A DNA stretch of 64,000 bases, taken from assembly GCA_001464765.1 (NCBI GenBank), contig LNDV01000034.1, positions 1,154,671 through 1,218,670 of the forward strand. The letters run 5' to 3'. This DNA is from Betaproteobacteria bacterium Ga0077526 (lineage in GTDB: Bacteria; Pseudomonadota; Gammaproteobacteria; Burkholderiales; Ga0077523). Both the position numbers and the translations under genes were made by a program. The notes beneath the pieces were generated by a model. The model worked only from the letters and a program-made list of their open reading frames with translations, did not search any database and was not told the origin of the DNA. Below are positions 8,136 to 16,714 of this stretch, one piece after another. Numbering within the stretch: the first letter of the stretch is position 1; each line of letters begins with the position of its first letter.

Positions 8136-8498
8136 ATGAAGTCTTTCGCAATCGGAACGTTCGCGGCTGCTGTCGTCCTGCTGGCGGCGCAGGGCGTCCA
8201 TGCCGTGGAGACCGAGTTTCGCGTCGAGGCCGACGAACGGGTGACGGTCGGTCACTATCGCTGGGCGCTCGGGAAGGTCTGCTATTCGCTCACCCACGAC
8301 GACGGGTCGGAGGCGACGGTGAAGATGTGGTCGCTGGGGCTGGGGCGGTTGGATCAGCGTTCCTATCGCGGCAGCGCGTGCTTTCCCGTGGTCGGGTTCG
8401 CGCGGATTCGCGCGGGTTATACGGACGGCCGTCCGGTGAACATCCGGGTTGCGGCCGATCACGTGGCGGGTCTGCCGTACGCGGGAGGGGCGCGGTAG
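8136..8498 (+). CDS. Small secreted protein, unknown function
   Basis: 120 residues. A signal peptide is clear (MKSFAIGTFAAAVVLLAAQG, cleavage likely after VHA). The mature part of about 97 residues has two cysteines (KVCYSLTHDD and GSACFPV) that could form a disulfide. I do not recognise the family. The ribosome site GGAGG lies 7 bases before the ATG. A different frame is also open here, but only this one has a secretion signal and a Shine-Dalgarno sequence at the right distance. Confidence 0.65.
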   Translation: MKSFAIGTFAAAVVLLAAQGVHAVETEFRVEADERVTVGHYRWALGKVCYSLTHDDGSEATVKMWSLGLGRLDQRSYRGSACFPVVGFARIRAGYTDGRPVNIRVAADHVAGLPYAGGAR

Positions 8499-8629
8499 GG
8501 CAGGAGTGACCGTTTCCGGATATCGCCGGTTGGCTCCCCAAGAGTAGTCTTCGAGGTCCACGCGTCCGCCTCTCCCGGCGGGCGGATATCGTGTTGCACC
8601 AAGTGCTTTTCGTCCTCGGAGGATTTTCA

Positions 8630-9073
8630 ATGGCAAGTCGGCGTGATGCTCTCAAATTCCTGGCGGCGGTCGCTCCCGCCGCCCTGCTGGTCGGCTGCGA
8701 GTCACTGCCGATGCTCGGCGACAAGGGTGGCGACATCAGCAGCGTGATCGGCAAACAGCTGGGGCTGTCGGGCGACCAGGCGAAAGGCGGAATCGGTTCC
8801 GTGCTTGCCTTGGCGAAGGAGAAGCTCGGTGGCGGCGATTTCGACAAGATTGCCAAGGTGATTCCAGGAGCGGACAAGTACCTGAAGGCAGCCACGGATT
8901 CGGGTGCAGTCGCCGGCGGCAAGGTGGGCGACATGAAGGGCCTCAGCGCCGCACTCGGTCGGCTCGGACTTAACCCGGACCAGACCGCCAAACTGCCCCC
9001 CGCCGTGACCGAACAGGTCGGCAAGCTGGGTGGCGGGGACCTGAAGAGCCTCCTGGCCGGCGTGTTGAAGTAG
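8630..9073 (+). CDS. DUF2780-like (VcgC/VcgE) secreted lipoprotein
   Basis: 147 residues with a signal that combines a basic start (MASRRDALKFL), a hydrophobic core and the lipobox-like LLVGC, so it may be a lipoprotein. The mature part reads IGKQLGLSGDQAKGGIGSVL, then AKEKLGGGDFDKIAKVIPGA, then a Gly/Leu-rich helical second half. This is the pattern of the DUF2780 family, small exported proteins without an established function. GGAGGA precedes the ATG at 8630; the frame is open back to 8591 but without a ribosome site. Confidence 0.75.
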   Translation: MASRRDALKFLAAVAPAALLVGCESLPMLGDKGGDISSVIGKQLGLSGDQAKGGIGSVLALAKEKLGGGDFDKIAKVIPGADKYLKAATDSGAVAGGKVGDMKGLSAALGRLGLNPDQTAKLPPAVTEQVGKLGGGDLKSLLAGVLK

Positions 9074-9165
9074 ACCGCTGGGGACCGGGCTCGACGCGAT
9101 GCCGGGCCTGGACTCCACCTTGCTGCTAGTTGGGGAATGCCACCGCTTCCCCGGAGACCTCGGCC

Positions 9166-10263
9166 ATGGGCCTCTCGCGACGTTTTGCTGCCGTCCTGGT
9201 GCTGTTCGCCGCCTGTCCGACCGCCGAGGCGGCCGTCCTGGCGGTAACCGAGGAGCCCTTCCTGAAAGCCGCGGTCATCGTGTCCACGGTCGACAAGCTG
9301 GAAGCGCTCTGCGAGAGCGCGGGAGGTTTCGACAAGGGGCAGGCCGCCGCACTCGATGCCTGGAAGAAGACCCATTCGGTCGACCGGATTCGCGATCGTC
9401 TTCCGGAACTCGCGCGCCATCCGGTGGAGTACCGGCAGATGGAGGAGGCGGCCGACTCGATCGTTGCGACGACGGCACAGCGCAAGGTCGAACCCTGTGC
9501 CGCCGCGGTCGCGATGTCGCGTATCGCCGACGCTCAGTTCGCGACGGTGGCGCCACGGCTCGTGGCGATTCCCGAATCGGCGCCCCCGGCCCGCGCAGAG
9601 GATGCGCCCGCCGATGCCGACGAATCGGGCGGTTCTCCCTCTGAGGAACTGCTCGGCCAGATCGACAGCTTCGGTTTCTCGTCCCGCGCAACCATGGGCG
9701 CGGGCGGCTTCGTCGGACTCGATATCTTCCCCGTGGTGCTGTTGCGATCCGGCGACGCCTTGAAGGACGTCCGGGGACTGCGCTTCCCGGGCGGACTCGA
9801 CGCGCACCGCCAGGCGGAGCCGAAGAAGTGGGCGCGATGGCGCCGCCAGGACGGGAAGATCGAACTGTCCACTGAGAAGGGCTGGAAGCCGCTGCCATTT
9901 CCGACCACTTACTCCCGGCTCCCGGACGGTATGAAGCTCGAAGGCCTGTTCCGGCACGTCGGCGGCACCGGCAATGTGGCGATCGGGGGTTCCCAGTCCG
10001 TGACCGCCTACACGCAGTACCGGTTCGAGAAGGACGGTCGCGTGGTTCGAGGCGGCGGGGCGGGCAGCACGGCGGCGGCGGGCGACACCGCCGTGACTAC
10101 CGCTGGCCGCACGGCGGAACGGGTCGGGCGGTACCGCATCGACGGCCTCGCCCTGCAGATCCGCTACGACGACGGCACGGCCGAGAAGCGCATCCTCATC
10201 ACGGACCCGAAGGAACCTGTGAAGGTCATCTGGCTCGATGGGACGGGCTATGTGCGCCGATAG
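9166..10263 (+). CDS. Exported protein of unknown function
   Basis: 365 residues. The N-terminus MGLSRRFAAVLVLFAACPTA is a signal peptide with likely cleavage at AEA. The first 110 residues are helical with two cysteines (LEALCESAG and VEPCAAAV). The second half (from about residue 190) is beta-rich, contains TAYTQYRFEKDGRV and a Gly/Ala/Thr-rich loop, and ends in KVIWLDGTGYVRR. I do not recognise the family. An upstream in-frame TTG at 9130 is less likely as a start because it would place 12 residues before the signal. Confidence 0.65.
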   Translation: MGLSRRFAAVLVLFAACPTAEAAVLAVTEEPFLKAAVIVSTVDKLEALCESAGGFDKGQAAALDAWKKTHSVDRIRDRLPELARHPVEYRQMEEAADSIVATTAQRKVEPCAAAVAMSRIADAQFATVAPRLVAIPESAPPARAEDAPADADESGGSPSEELLGQIDSFGFSSRATMGAGGFVGLDIFPVVLLRSGDALKDVRGLRFPGGLDAHRQAEPKKWARWRRQDGKIELSTEKGWKPLPFPTTYSRLPDGMKLEGLFRHVGGTGNVAIGGSQSVTAYTQYRFEKDGRVVRGGGAGSTAAAGDTAVTTAGRTAERVGRYRIDGLALQIRYDDGTAEKRILITDPKEPVKVIWLDGTGYVRR

Positions 10264-10294
10264 GCGGTGCGCAGGCGCGGATGCCGCGACGTGA

Positions 10295-11173
10295 TCACTG
10301 CGTGAGCGCTGCCGCGCGCGTCGGCGCCGGACAGGCGAGCGATTCGAGTTCGGCGGCGATCGCGCCGGTGCGCTCCACGACCTTGCGGCGCTGAGCGTCG
10401 GTCATCAGACCGTTCACCTCGGCGACCATGGCGAAGGTGCGCGCGCGATTCACTTCCAGCTTGGCGGCGAGTTCAGGCGTGTAGGTGCGATCGGGCTCTG
10501 CCATGAGCGTGAACAGCTGCGATTGCACCGCCTCGGTTTCGCTGCGGCGGGCGAGCGTGTTGCGAAGCGACTGCTGCCAGCGCAACCGGCTTTCGAGGAC
10601 GTCCGCCTGCGCCGGTTCGAGTCCGGCGCTCCAGCGTTCCACGGTCTGCCTCTGGGCCTTGGTCAGCGGCCCGATCCAGAACTCCAGGCGCTCGCGGGTG
10701 GTCGTGGCCCGCTTCGACGCGACGTCCTTGTAGGCGACCTCCACGAACTCCTTGCGGTACTTGCCGTTCGCCTTGTCGAAGGCGCGGGCGAGTTCGTCGA
10801 TCTGGCGATCGTCGAGGGTGCGGCCGAGGCCGGCGAGTCTCGGACTGGCGTCTTCGGCCATCAGCCGCAGGAAGTAGCGCACATTCGCGAAGCGGGCTTC
10901 CACCTGCGCTGCCGTCACGCCGTCGGCGAGTTCCCGCCCGACCCCGCGCAGCCAGGCCGAATAGCCCGTTAGTTGGGTGCGGCAATGCCATTCCTTGAAA
11001 GCGACGAGCTGCCGGTCCAGGGCTTCGGACTGCCGGCGATCGAGCGGGAGGTAGCTCTCCAGAGTCCACGAGATGACGCGCTCCGCCTGGCTGTAGCCGA
11101 ACTGGAGGCGGCTGCACGCACCCGCGATCAGCGTGGTCGACAGGAGCAGTGCGACAACCAGGTAGCGCTTCAT
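10295..11173 (-). CDS. DUF6279 family lipoprotein
   Basis: 292 residues. The lipobox is in LLLSTTLIAGACSRLQ, giving a predicted mature N-terminal Cys20. The mature part is helical, starting with FGYSQAERVISWTLESYLPL and holding repeated basic/acidic helices. This is the pattern of DUF6279, a family common in Gammaproteobacteria and Betaproteobacteria without a known role. The start codon overlaps the stop of the YbaL-type antiporter gene by 4 bases (11170-11173), so the two are co-translated. The lipoprotein may be tied to the antiporter, but that is inference. Confidence 0.82.
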   Translation of the reverse strand: MKRYLVVALLLSTTLIAGACSRLQFGYSQAERVISWTLESYLPLDRRQSEALDRQLVAFKEWHCRTQLTGYSAWLRGVGRELADGVTAAQVEARFANVRYFLRLMAEDASPRLAGLGRTLDDRQIDELARAFDKANGKYRKEFVEVAYKDVASKRATTTRERLEFWIGPLTKAQRQTVERWSAGLEPAQADVLESRLRWQQSLRNTLARRSETEAVQSQLFTLMAEPDRTYTPELAAKLEVNRARTFAMVAEVNGLMTDAQRRKVVERTGAIAAELESLACPAPTRAAALTQ

Positions 11174-12906
11174 GCGGCCTGTGCCGCGACTGTGCCGGTG
11201 ACCGGAATCGGGCGGCGGCCGAAGCGGGTGATGACGTGCTCCGCCATGCCGCGCGCGAGTTCGTGCTCGCCGATGAACACCTCGGCGATCCTGTCCCGTG
11301 CGATCAGCTCGGCCTCGTCGTCGCTTTGGCAGCGCAGGACGACCGCGATGCCGGGATTCAGGGCTCGGGCGATCTCGACCATCTTGCGCGCCTGCAGCGC
11401 GTCGGGGACGGCGACCAGCAGCAGCGCGGCGCGGGCAACGTGGGCCTGGATCAGCACTTCCGGTGTGGAAGCATCGCCACTGACGGCGGGCAGGCCGTCG
11501 CGACGCAGCGCGTCGACGATTTCACGGTTCTGCTCCGCGACGACGAAGGCGATGTCGTGCGCGCGCAGGGTGGCACCGATGCGTCTGCCGACCCGGCCGT
11601 AGCCCACCAGCACGACCTGCCCCGTGAGCAGGGTGTGATCCGTCGACATGGGGAGCTGGGCGAGCGGATCGTCGCGCAGTTCCAGCTTACGGGCGAGGGC
11701 GGAGCGCGCACGGATCCACGCCTGCAGTGGCTCGATTGCGGCAAACAGCGCGGAGTTAACCGCGATCGAGATGAGCGCGCCGGCGAGCACCAGGCTCTGC
11801 CCTTCCGCCGGCATCAGCCCGAGGGAGACACCGAGCGCCGCGAGGATGAACGAGAACTCGCCGATCTGGGCGAGACTTGCGCCGACGGTGAGCGCCGTGT
11901 TGAGCGGATAGCGGAAGAGCAGCACGAGGGCGATGGCGGCGATCGTCTTGCCGACCAGGATGATCGCGACCACCGCGAGGAGCTTGAGCGGCTGCTGCAT
12001 GATGACCGCCGGATCGAAGAGCATGCCCACCGAGACGAAGAAGAGCACCGCGAAGGCGTCGCGCAGCGGCAGGGATTCGTCCGCGGCGCGATGACTGAAC
12101 TCCGACTCGCGCATCATCATCCCGGCGAAGAACGCGCCGAGCGCGAAGGACACGTCGAACAGCTTCGCCGCTCCGAAGGCCACCCCCACCGCGACGGCGA
12201 CCACGCACAGCGTGAACAGCTCGCGCGAGCCGGTGCGCGCCATCAGCCACAGCAGCTTGGGGAAAAGGCGCTTGCCGACGATCAGCATGAACGCGATGAA
12301 GGCCGCGACCTTGGCCAGCGTGATGCCCATGGTGACCCACAGGCCGCCGCCGGACGAATCTGCGGGCGAGTTGCCCTCGGCCAGCACCCCGGCGAGCGCC
12401 GGCAGTAGCACCAGCACGAGGACCATCACGAGATCCTCGACGACCAGCCAGCCCACGGCGATCTGCCCGTTGATCGACTTGACCAGCCCCTTTGCCTCCA
12501 GGGCGCGCAGCAGCACCACGGTACTGGCGACCGAGAGGCACAACCCGAACACGAGTGCGCCACCGAGGCTCCAACCCCATGCGAGCGCGGTACCCATGCC
12601 CAGCAGGACGGCAACCACGATCTGAACGACGGCCCCGGGAACGGCGATGCGTTTGACCGCGAGCAGGTCGTCGATGGAGAAGTGCAGCCCCACGCCGAAC
12701 ATGAGCAGCATCACGCCGATTTCTGCCAGCTGCCCGGCGAGCCCGACATCCGCGACGAAGCCGGGCGTGGCCGGGCCGATCATGACGCCGGCGAGGAGGT
12801 AGCCCACCAGCGGGGGCATGCGCAGGCGCGCGGCGGCGAAGCCCAGGACGAGGGCGAGCCCGAAGCCTGCGGCGATGGTGGCGATGAGACTGACGTCGTG
12901 GGGCAT
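11170..12906 (-). CDS. ybaL: YbaL/KefB-type cation:proton antiporter with TrkA-N domain
   Basis: An inner-membrane CPA2 transporter of 578 residues, predicted to exchange K+ (or Na+) for H+. Residues 1 to about 390 are a Na_H_Exchanger module with about 12 membrane helices and the motifs RMPPLVGYLLAGVMIGP, GVMLLMFGVGLHFS and FFAGMMMRESEFS. Residues about 415-535 form a TrkA-N/RCK domain (VVLVGYGRVGRRIGA) that binds a nucleotide and controls the channel. The sequence fits the YbaL/RosB subgroup better than KefB or KefC. It is the first gene of a two-gene unit with the DUF6279 lipoprotein. Confidence 0.9.
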   Translation of the reverse strand: MPHDVSLIATIAAGFGLALVLGFAAARLRMPPLVGYLLAGVMIGPATPGFVADVGLAGQLAEIGVMLLMFGVGLHFSIDDLLAVKRIAVPGAVVQIVVAVLLGMGTALAWGWSLGGALVFGLCLSVASTVVLLRALEAKGLVKSINGQIAVGWLVVEDLVMVLVLVLLPALAGVLAEGNSPADSSGGGLWVTMGITLAKVAAFIAFMLIVGKRLFPKLLWLMARTGSRELFTLCVVAVAVGVAFGAAKLFDVSFALGAFFAGMMMRESEFSHRAADESLPLRDAFAVLFFVSVGMLFDPAVIMQQPLKLLAVVAIILVGKTIAAIALVLLFRYPLNTALTVGASLAQIGEFSFILAALGVSLGLMPAEGQSLVLAGALISIAVNSALFAAIEPLQAWIRARSALARKLELRDDPLAQLPMSTDHTLLTGQVVLVGYGRVGRRIGATLRAHDIAFVVAEQNREIVDALRRDGLPAVSGDASTPEVLIQAHVARAALLLVAVPDALQARKMVEIARALNPGIAVVLRCQSDDEAELIARDRIAEVFIGEHELARGMAEHVITRFGRRPIPVTGTVAAQAA

Positions 12907-13221
12907 GGGCAGGTCCGCGCGGCGTGGGCGAGTCGGCTATGGGGGACAGCTGGAACCCAGATGCGACAGCGCCGGGGCGGGGTGGTTCCTCGTCGGGTCG
13001 CGGTCCATTCTGGGGTTCCAGCATGACAGGGAATCGGTCACCCCGAACTTTTCCGGGTGGAGCCGTCCCGGTCGGGCGTACCGTTCGATCCGGGGCAGGC
13101 AGGCGGTTACGCCATCGGAATACCCCTTCTGGCACGGTCCGCGCTCTAAAGAGTGGCCCGACGCCGGGAAGGTGCTTCCTTCCCCTGCCCGCCGACCGAA
13201 CCCTCGATCTGGAGTCGACCC
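12907..13221. other. Divergent intergenic region
   Basis: 315 bases between the antiporter gene (leftward) and an unknown gene (rightward). It holds an imperfect inverted repeat, TGGAACCC at 12951-12958 against GGGTTCCA at 13013-13020, and the hairpin at 13039-13059. No coding signal. Confidence 0.5.
13039..13059. repeat. Stem-loop, copy B of a short repeat
   Basis: CACCC (13039-13043) pairs with GGGTG (13055-13059). After one mismatch, GAA pairs with TTC, leaving the loop CTT. It matches the hairpin at 8020-8040 at 17 of 21 positions. Whether it is a dispersed repeat or a shared regulatory structure is open. Confidence 0.35.
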
Positions 13222-14127
13222 ATGCCAGACACCTTGTATCTCGCCATTGCGGAACGCACGTCCGCCCAGGCGGCCGCGCAGCTCTCGCTGCCGACCTACG
13301 ACCCGGACTACGTGCTGAAGCTCGCGAAGGGCGACAAGCCGATGCCGCCGGAACTGCGGGAGCGGATCCGCAGCGTCGTGCAGCTTCACATCTTCTCCCG
13401 CAAACGGCTCGCGGGGCTCGACGACTCCGTGGCCCTGCGGAGGGAAGGCATTCTGTTCCTGCCCGACGGGCAGCAGCTCCTCGACCGGACCCACGAGGCC
13501 GAGGCTCTGGCCCGCGACCCCGCCGCGTCGCCTGCGATGCGCATCCAGTACCTGTGGATTGCGATGACCGGGTCGTTCCGGCTGGCGCGCCCGCGGGAGA
13601 ACGGCGCCGGCAGCCATCTCCGCTTCCTGGAGAACCTGTGCACCTTGGGCGAGGAGATGCAGCGACTCGCCGAGGCGGAGCATGGCGTGAACAGCGTCTG
13701 GTACCACCTGGCCCGCGTGAATACGTCGGCCGCGCGCTTCCAGTTGCTCGCAATGCGCAACCGCCTGGACCAGGACTTCTATCGGCAAGGGCTCGACGTG
13801 TGTCGTGCCGCGGCCGCGGATTGCCCCTGGTGGGTGGAAGTCCATCGCGATGCGCTGGAGTACGCGGCGCTCCTCGGCGACACGGCGGCCACCGACCAGG
13901 CGCTGCTGGCGCTGTGCCAGTGCGCCCGGACTCGCCCGGCCGGCTGGGTGCTCAGCATTGCCCACCAGGGCATGGAGCAGGAGGCCATGGCGCGGATCCG
14001 CGAAAGCCGCCTGCACAAACATCTCGAGACGCTCGTGGAGGACGATCGCCACAAGCTGCGTGCCGTGAGCCGCGTGGATCGGGCCCTGCTCGACACGCTG
14101 AGCGGTCTCGTGACCGAGTCCAACTGA
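13222..14127 (+). CDS. Unknown cytoplasmic protein
   Basis: 301 residues, predicted mostly helical, with no signal peptide or membrane segment. Features include MPDTLYLAIAERTSAQAAAQ at the start, a cysteine cluster late in the protein (LALCQCARTRPAG) and a charged C-terminal helix (LVEDDRHKLRAVSRVDRALL). I do not recognise a family; the alternating helices could form a TPR-like solenoid, but no clear repeat is visible. The ATG at 13222 is preceded by CTGGAG; an in-frame start at 13153 is possible but has no ribosome site. Codon use is like that of the neighbouring conserved genes. Confidence 0.75.
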   Translation: MPDTLYLAIAERTSAQAAAQLSLPTYDPDYVLKLAKGDKPMPPELRERIRSVVQLHIFSRKRLAGLDDSVALRREGILFLPDGQQLLDRTHEAEALARDPAASPAMRIQYLWIAMTGSFRLARPRENGAGSHLRFLENLCTLGEEMQRLAEAEHGVNSVWYHLARVNTSAARFQLLAMRNRLDQDFYRQGLDVCRAAAADCPWWVEVHRDALEYAALLGDTAATDQALLALCQCARTRPAGWVLSIAHQGMEQEAMARIRESRLHKHLETLVEDDRHKLRAVSRVDRALLDTLSGLVTESN

Positions 14128-14137
14128 GGGAGCGCCC

Positions 14138-14488
14138 ATGAAAGCCATTCTGAGCTTGACCACGGTGCTGATCGCCCTGTTGGGTGCGATGCCCGCGAAT
14201 GCCGAACACCGAGATGCGCCGAAGCCGTCCGCGCCGGTTTGTGCACAGCATGACAACGTTCGAGAGTGTCGATCCCGACTCTGGGGCCGAGCGCCGTGTT
14301 CGCAACGCCGGTCCCTGGAGTCGGTCCTTCGTCCCTCGTCCAGGCTACGAGGGCGCGCTGTACGTAGCCCGGACGAGGCGCGATCGCGCCGACTCCGGGG
14401 AACGCCGGAAACGCGGCGTACGCTCCCGTACTCCACCAATCCCGCGCGCGTCGGCACAGGGTCGAGTCTTTCACTCCATCATGTCTGA
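14138..14488 (+). pseudogene. Possible truncated secreted-protein gene running into repeat copy 1
   Basis: An ATG with GAGGGAG upstream starts a perfect signal-peptide sequence (MKAILSLTTVLIALLGAMPA, then NAEHRDAPKP). After about 40 codons the frame turns into low-information, Arg-rich sequence within the 240-bp repeat. From the tenth codon on, the signal peptide is itself part of the repeat. It could be a real gene start cut by the repeat, or a chance frame. 14128-14633 contains no other gene. Confidence 0.3.
14160..14400 (+). repeat. Long dispersed repeat, copy 1
   Basis: 241 bases that recur in the same orientation at 16836-17075. The first ~100 bases (through CATGACAAC) are identical in both, the middle ~60 bases differ at many sites, and the last ~90 bases are again nearly identical. 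The 3' part ends in a REP-like block: GTAGCCCGGACGAGGCGCGA then TCGCGCCGACTCCGGGG. The GTAGCCCGGA...TCCGGGG pattern is a palindromic intergenic motif that I know from many proteobacteria. Confidence 0.8.
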
Positions 14489-14633
14489 CTGCATGCGAGA
14501 CCAGACGCAAAGGCCCAGTACGCGCGCTACAGCCTGTACGAGGTCCCCATGGTGTCGTGCACTTAGATCAGCGAACGCCTCGGTGAGAAAAGCATTGGAA
14601 AGCTGCGTGCGGGAAATCCGCACGCACGATCTT

Positions 14634-15170
14634 ATGGGGAAAGACGGGCGAAAGCCTGTTCTCTGCTCGACCCAATCGCCACGATTCCTCCGCTTGTTGA
14701 CGAACCTCGGTTACCGACTCCGGTTTGTTGTCGCCGCAGTCCTCGTCGGGTGTTCCGTCTCCGTCGGTTGTGAGTTTACGAATCTCGCTGGAACCCCCGT
14801 GGAAGTCGTGCTCATCGGCAAGGATGTCAGCAGTATCGGTATGGTCGGCCCGGGTGAAACCGTTCGGATCGACAATTGGATCTGGCGCGACCTGCAGATC
14901 AAGCAGGCGTCGGGCATGGCGCGTTACAAGGTCCCTCTGCCACCGAGCGAGTGCGTCAAGACTGTCGGTTGGGGGCCTTTCTCCCGAAGGGTGTTTCGCG
15001 CCGAACTTCGCGAAGACGGCAAGATTCACCTGGACTGTAGCGAACAGAACACAGACTTCCCCATAGCTCCTGTTGCGCCATCCGGTAGAGATCAGGCTTC
15101 CGAATCCGCTGCCATCCCCTCCCGTTACGCTACAGCGAGCGGCACTGGTCAGGGGAACCGCCATGCGTGA
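14634..15170 (+). CDS. Putative lipoprotein, unknown function
   Basis: 178 residues from the ATG at 14634. A hydrophobic segment (LRFVVAAVLVGCSVSVG, followed by CEF) could be a lipoprotein signal or a membrane anchor. The mature part has GTPVEVVLIGKDVSSIGMV and GPGETVRIDNWIWRDLQI and ends in a Ser/Ala-rich tail. The true start may be a later TTG at 14694 nearer the hydrophobic stretch. The same frame is open back to 14184 but runs through the repeat and is not credible there. The stop overlaps the next gene by 8 bases. No family recognised. Confidence 0.55.
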   Translation: MGKDGRKPVLCSTQSPRFLRLLTNLGYRLRFVVAAVLVGCSVSVGCEFTNLAGTPVEVVLIGKDVSSIGMVGPGETVRIDNWIWRDLQIKQASGMARYKVPLPPSECVKTVGWGPFSRRVFRAELREDGKIHLDCSEQNTDFPIAPVAPSGRDQASESAAIPSRYATASGTGQGNRHA

Positions 15171-15423
15171 AGATGGGCTGGGAAAGACGCGCGTCATGAT
15201 GTTGGTGTTGCTGGCGCTCTTCGTTGCCGATGCGTGGTGGTTCATCGAGGCGTTTATCAAGGGACTTGCCGCACTGGACGTTCCGAGACTGTTGCTTGGC
15301 ATCGCTCTGCAGGCCCTTGGTGTCTGGGCACTTGTGGCCAAGATGACGAACACCGCCCCCGGCAGTCGCTTGCCAGGCTTGCTCGTTGCCGGGTGCTTGG
15401 CCATGGGAGCTGCATCAGCCTGA
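15163..15423 (+). CDS. Small membrane protein, unknown function
   Basis: 86 residues with two or three hydrophobic helices (VMMLVLLALFVADAWWF; LLLGIALQALGVWALV; LPGLLVAGCLAMG). The ATG lies inside the end of the preceding gene (8-base overlap) after AGGGGAA, which suggests coupling. It is the second of several small membrane proteins in this segment. No family recognised. Confidence 0.6.
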   Translation: MREDGLGKTRVMMLVLLALFVADAWWFIEAFIKGLAALDVPRLLLGIALQALGVWALVAKMTNTAPGSRLPGLLVAGCLAMGAASA

Positions 15424-15771
15424 TATGGCCTCCTGCATAGAGGCGAAGACCGTGTATCGCCGAGCGTGTGGAAGAAGCCCTGAATTTGCCGGGTACGTCT
15501 GATCGTCGATCGGGTTCTTCCCGAACGCGCTCCAGTGCGAAAGCTGAGCTAGTTCTCCTTGCGCCGCGAGGGCAGACTTGGCGCTCGTCGCGGATAGCCT
15601 TGAAGCTGGACGATTTTTCCGAGATTTACGGGGTTGACCACCATGACGCCCAAACCTGATTTCGCAATTTGCAATGACGCCGTATCGACGGGCGTTCGCC
15701 TGCCTGCTGTTCGTCGGCTGTTTCTCCGATGGGGTCAGTCCGGCTGCTTCTTCCTGCGGCGCAGCTAATCG
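15424..15771. other. Gap in the small-protein segment
   Basis: 348 bases. A frame of 63 codons at 15468-15659 is open but has no ribosome site and a composition unlike its neighbours; I do not call it. Nothing else is seen. Confidence 0.4.
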
Positions 15772-16011
15772 ATGGTTTCGGGGCGTCTGCTGCTGATGGT
15801 GGTGGTTCTGGTGGGGCTCTATCTGGTCCCGCCTGTCTTGGATGTGTTCTGCGGCTCTTGTTGGCTAGCGGCCCTATTGATGCGGCATAGCTCGCTTTAC
15901 TTCGTTTACGTCCTTGGAGTTTCCGTCGTCGTGGGCGGAAGCGCCCAATTGGTATCAGGCTACATGGCGCGATCCGGTTCCGCCCAGGGGGATGACGAGT
16001 CGCCAAAGTAA
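15772..16011 (+). CDS. Small membrane protein, unknown function
   Basis: 79 residues with two predicted helices (RLLLMVVVLVGLYLVPPV and LYFVYVLGVSVVVGGSA) and a charged C-terminus ending DDESPK. There is no clear Shine-Dalgarno before the ATG and no recognised family, so the call rests on the strongly hydrophobic, membrane-like composition. Confidence 0.45.
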   Translation: MVSGRLLLMVVVLVGLYLVPPVLDVFCGSCWLAALLMRHSSLYFVYVLGVSVVVGGSAQLVSGYMARSGSAQGDDESPK

Positions 16012-16116
16012 CGATCGGCGGATCAAGGCGGTGACAGCTCCCTGAACAGGAGCACTTCGGACTTCAGTTGAAGAGATGTCTTGCAGTTGGTTTTCGAATG
16101 CGTGAATGCAAGACCA

Positions 16117-16162
16117 GACCCCCACTCCGTGCATCTCCGCGTGAGACCCCAATTCCGTGCGT
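16117..16162. repeat. Short tandem repeat, 28-base period
   Basis: GACCCCCACTCCGTGCAT (16117-16134) is followed 28 bases on by GACCCCAATTCCGTGCGT (16145-16162), with 15 of 18 positions equal. The preceding string GCAAGACCAGACCCC resembles sequences that, from memory, occur beside REP-associated transposase genes; no transposase is present here. Confidence 0.4.
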
Positions 16163-16276
16163 TGCCAAATGGTTGTCTCGTCGACCATCGTGGAGGGGGG
16201 CCCAAAGCGGACTGAGTCGCTATGATTGTCGGAGCGCTCTCACGGTTAGAGGAGCGAGCAACCAGGGGACTAGGAA

Positions 16277-16714
16277 ATGGCGCAAGTGCTCTTCGTGGTG
16301 TTCTTCCTGCTGCTCTTCGTCGCGGCGCCGTTCACGGTTGCCGTGGTGTTTTCCGGCTCCGTCCTGCTGTCGACGCTCGTCGTTCAGGCGACTGCGGCCG
16401 CCATCTCGGGCGTCAGTGTTTCCCTGGCGCAATCCTTCAAGGCCATCGTTTATTCCTTCTTCTTCACGGCAGTCGCTGTCTTTACCGGATTCAGTTTCTT
16501 GATCGGCGGTCCTCAGGAAATCTTTGCGAACCCCGGCTCGGCCTTCGCCGCCAGCGTCCCTCTGCTCGCGCTTCAGTACCTGGCGTTCGTTCTCGGATTC
16601 AAAGTCGCCCTGGATCTCACGCTCCTTCACGCCATAGTCGTTGCGGCTGCCTCGACACTGATCACCTCAGGTGCGCTCTGGTATATCGCGAAAATGGCGA
16701 GGCACGCTTCATAA
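16277..16714 (+). CDS. Integral membrane protein, unknown function
   Basis: 145 residues, four predicted membrane helices (LFVVFFLLLFVAAPFTVAVV; KAIVYSFFFTAVAVFTGFSF; LLALQYLAFVLGFKVAL; LLHAIVVAAASTLITSGALW) and a short positively charged C-terminus (KMARHAS). A TATGAT -10-like box lies at 16221-16226. No family recognised. It stands alone on the + strand between the tandem repeat and repeat copy 2. Confidence 0.65.
   Translation: MAQVLFVVFFLLLFVAAPFTVAVVFSGSVLLSTLVVQATAAAISGVSVSLAQSFKAIVYSFFFTAVAVFTGFSFLIGGPQEIFANPGSAFAASVPLLALQYLAFVLGFKVALDLTLLHAIVVAAASTLITSGALWYIAKMARHAS

Noticed and set aside
11756..13753. Leftward frame of 665 codons across the antiporter and the next gene
   Set aside because: Arg/Pro-rich in all parts and crosses two credible genes; no motif.
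14184..14633. N-terminal part of the long frame ending at 15170
   Set aside because: Runs through the 240-bp repeat with Arg-rich, low-information sequence; only the part from 14634 looks like protein.
15468..15659. Open frame of 63 codons
   Set aside because: No ribosome site, no hydrophobic or conserved pattern.
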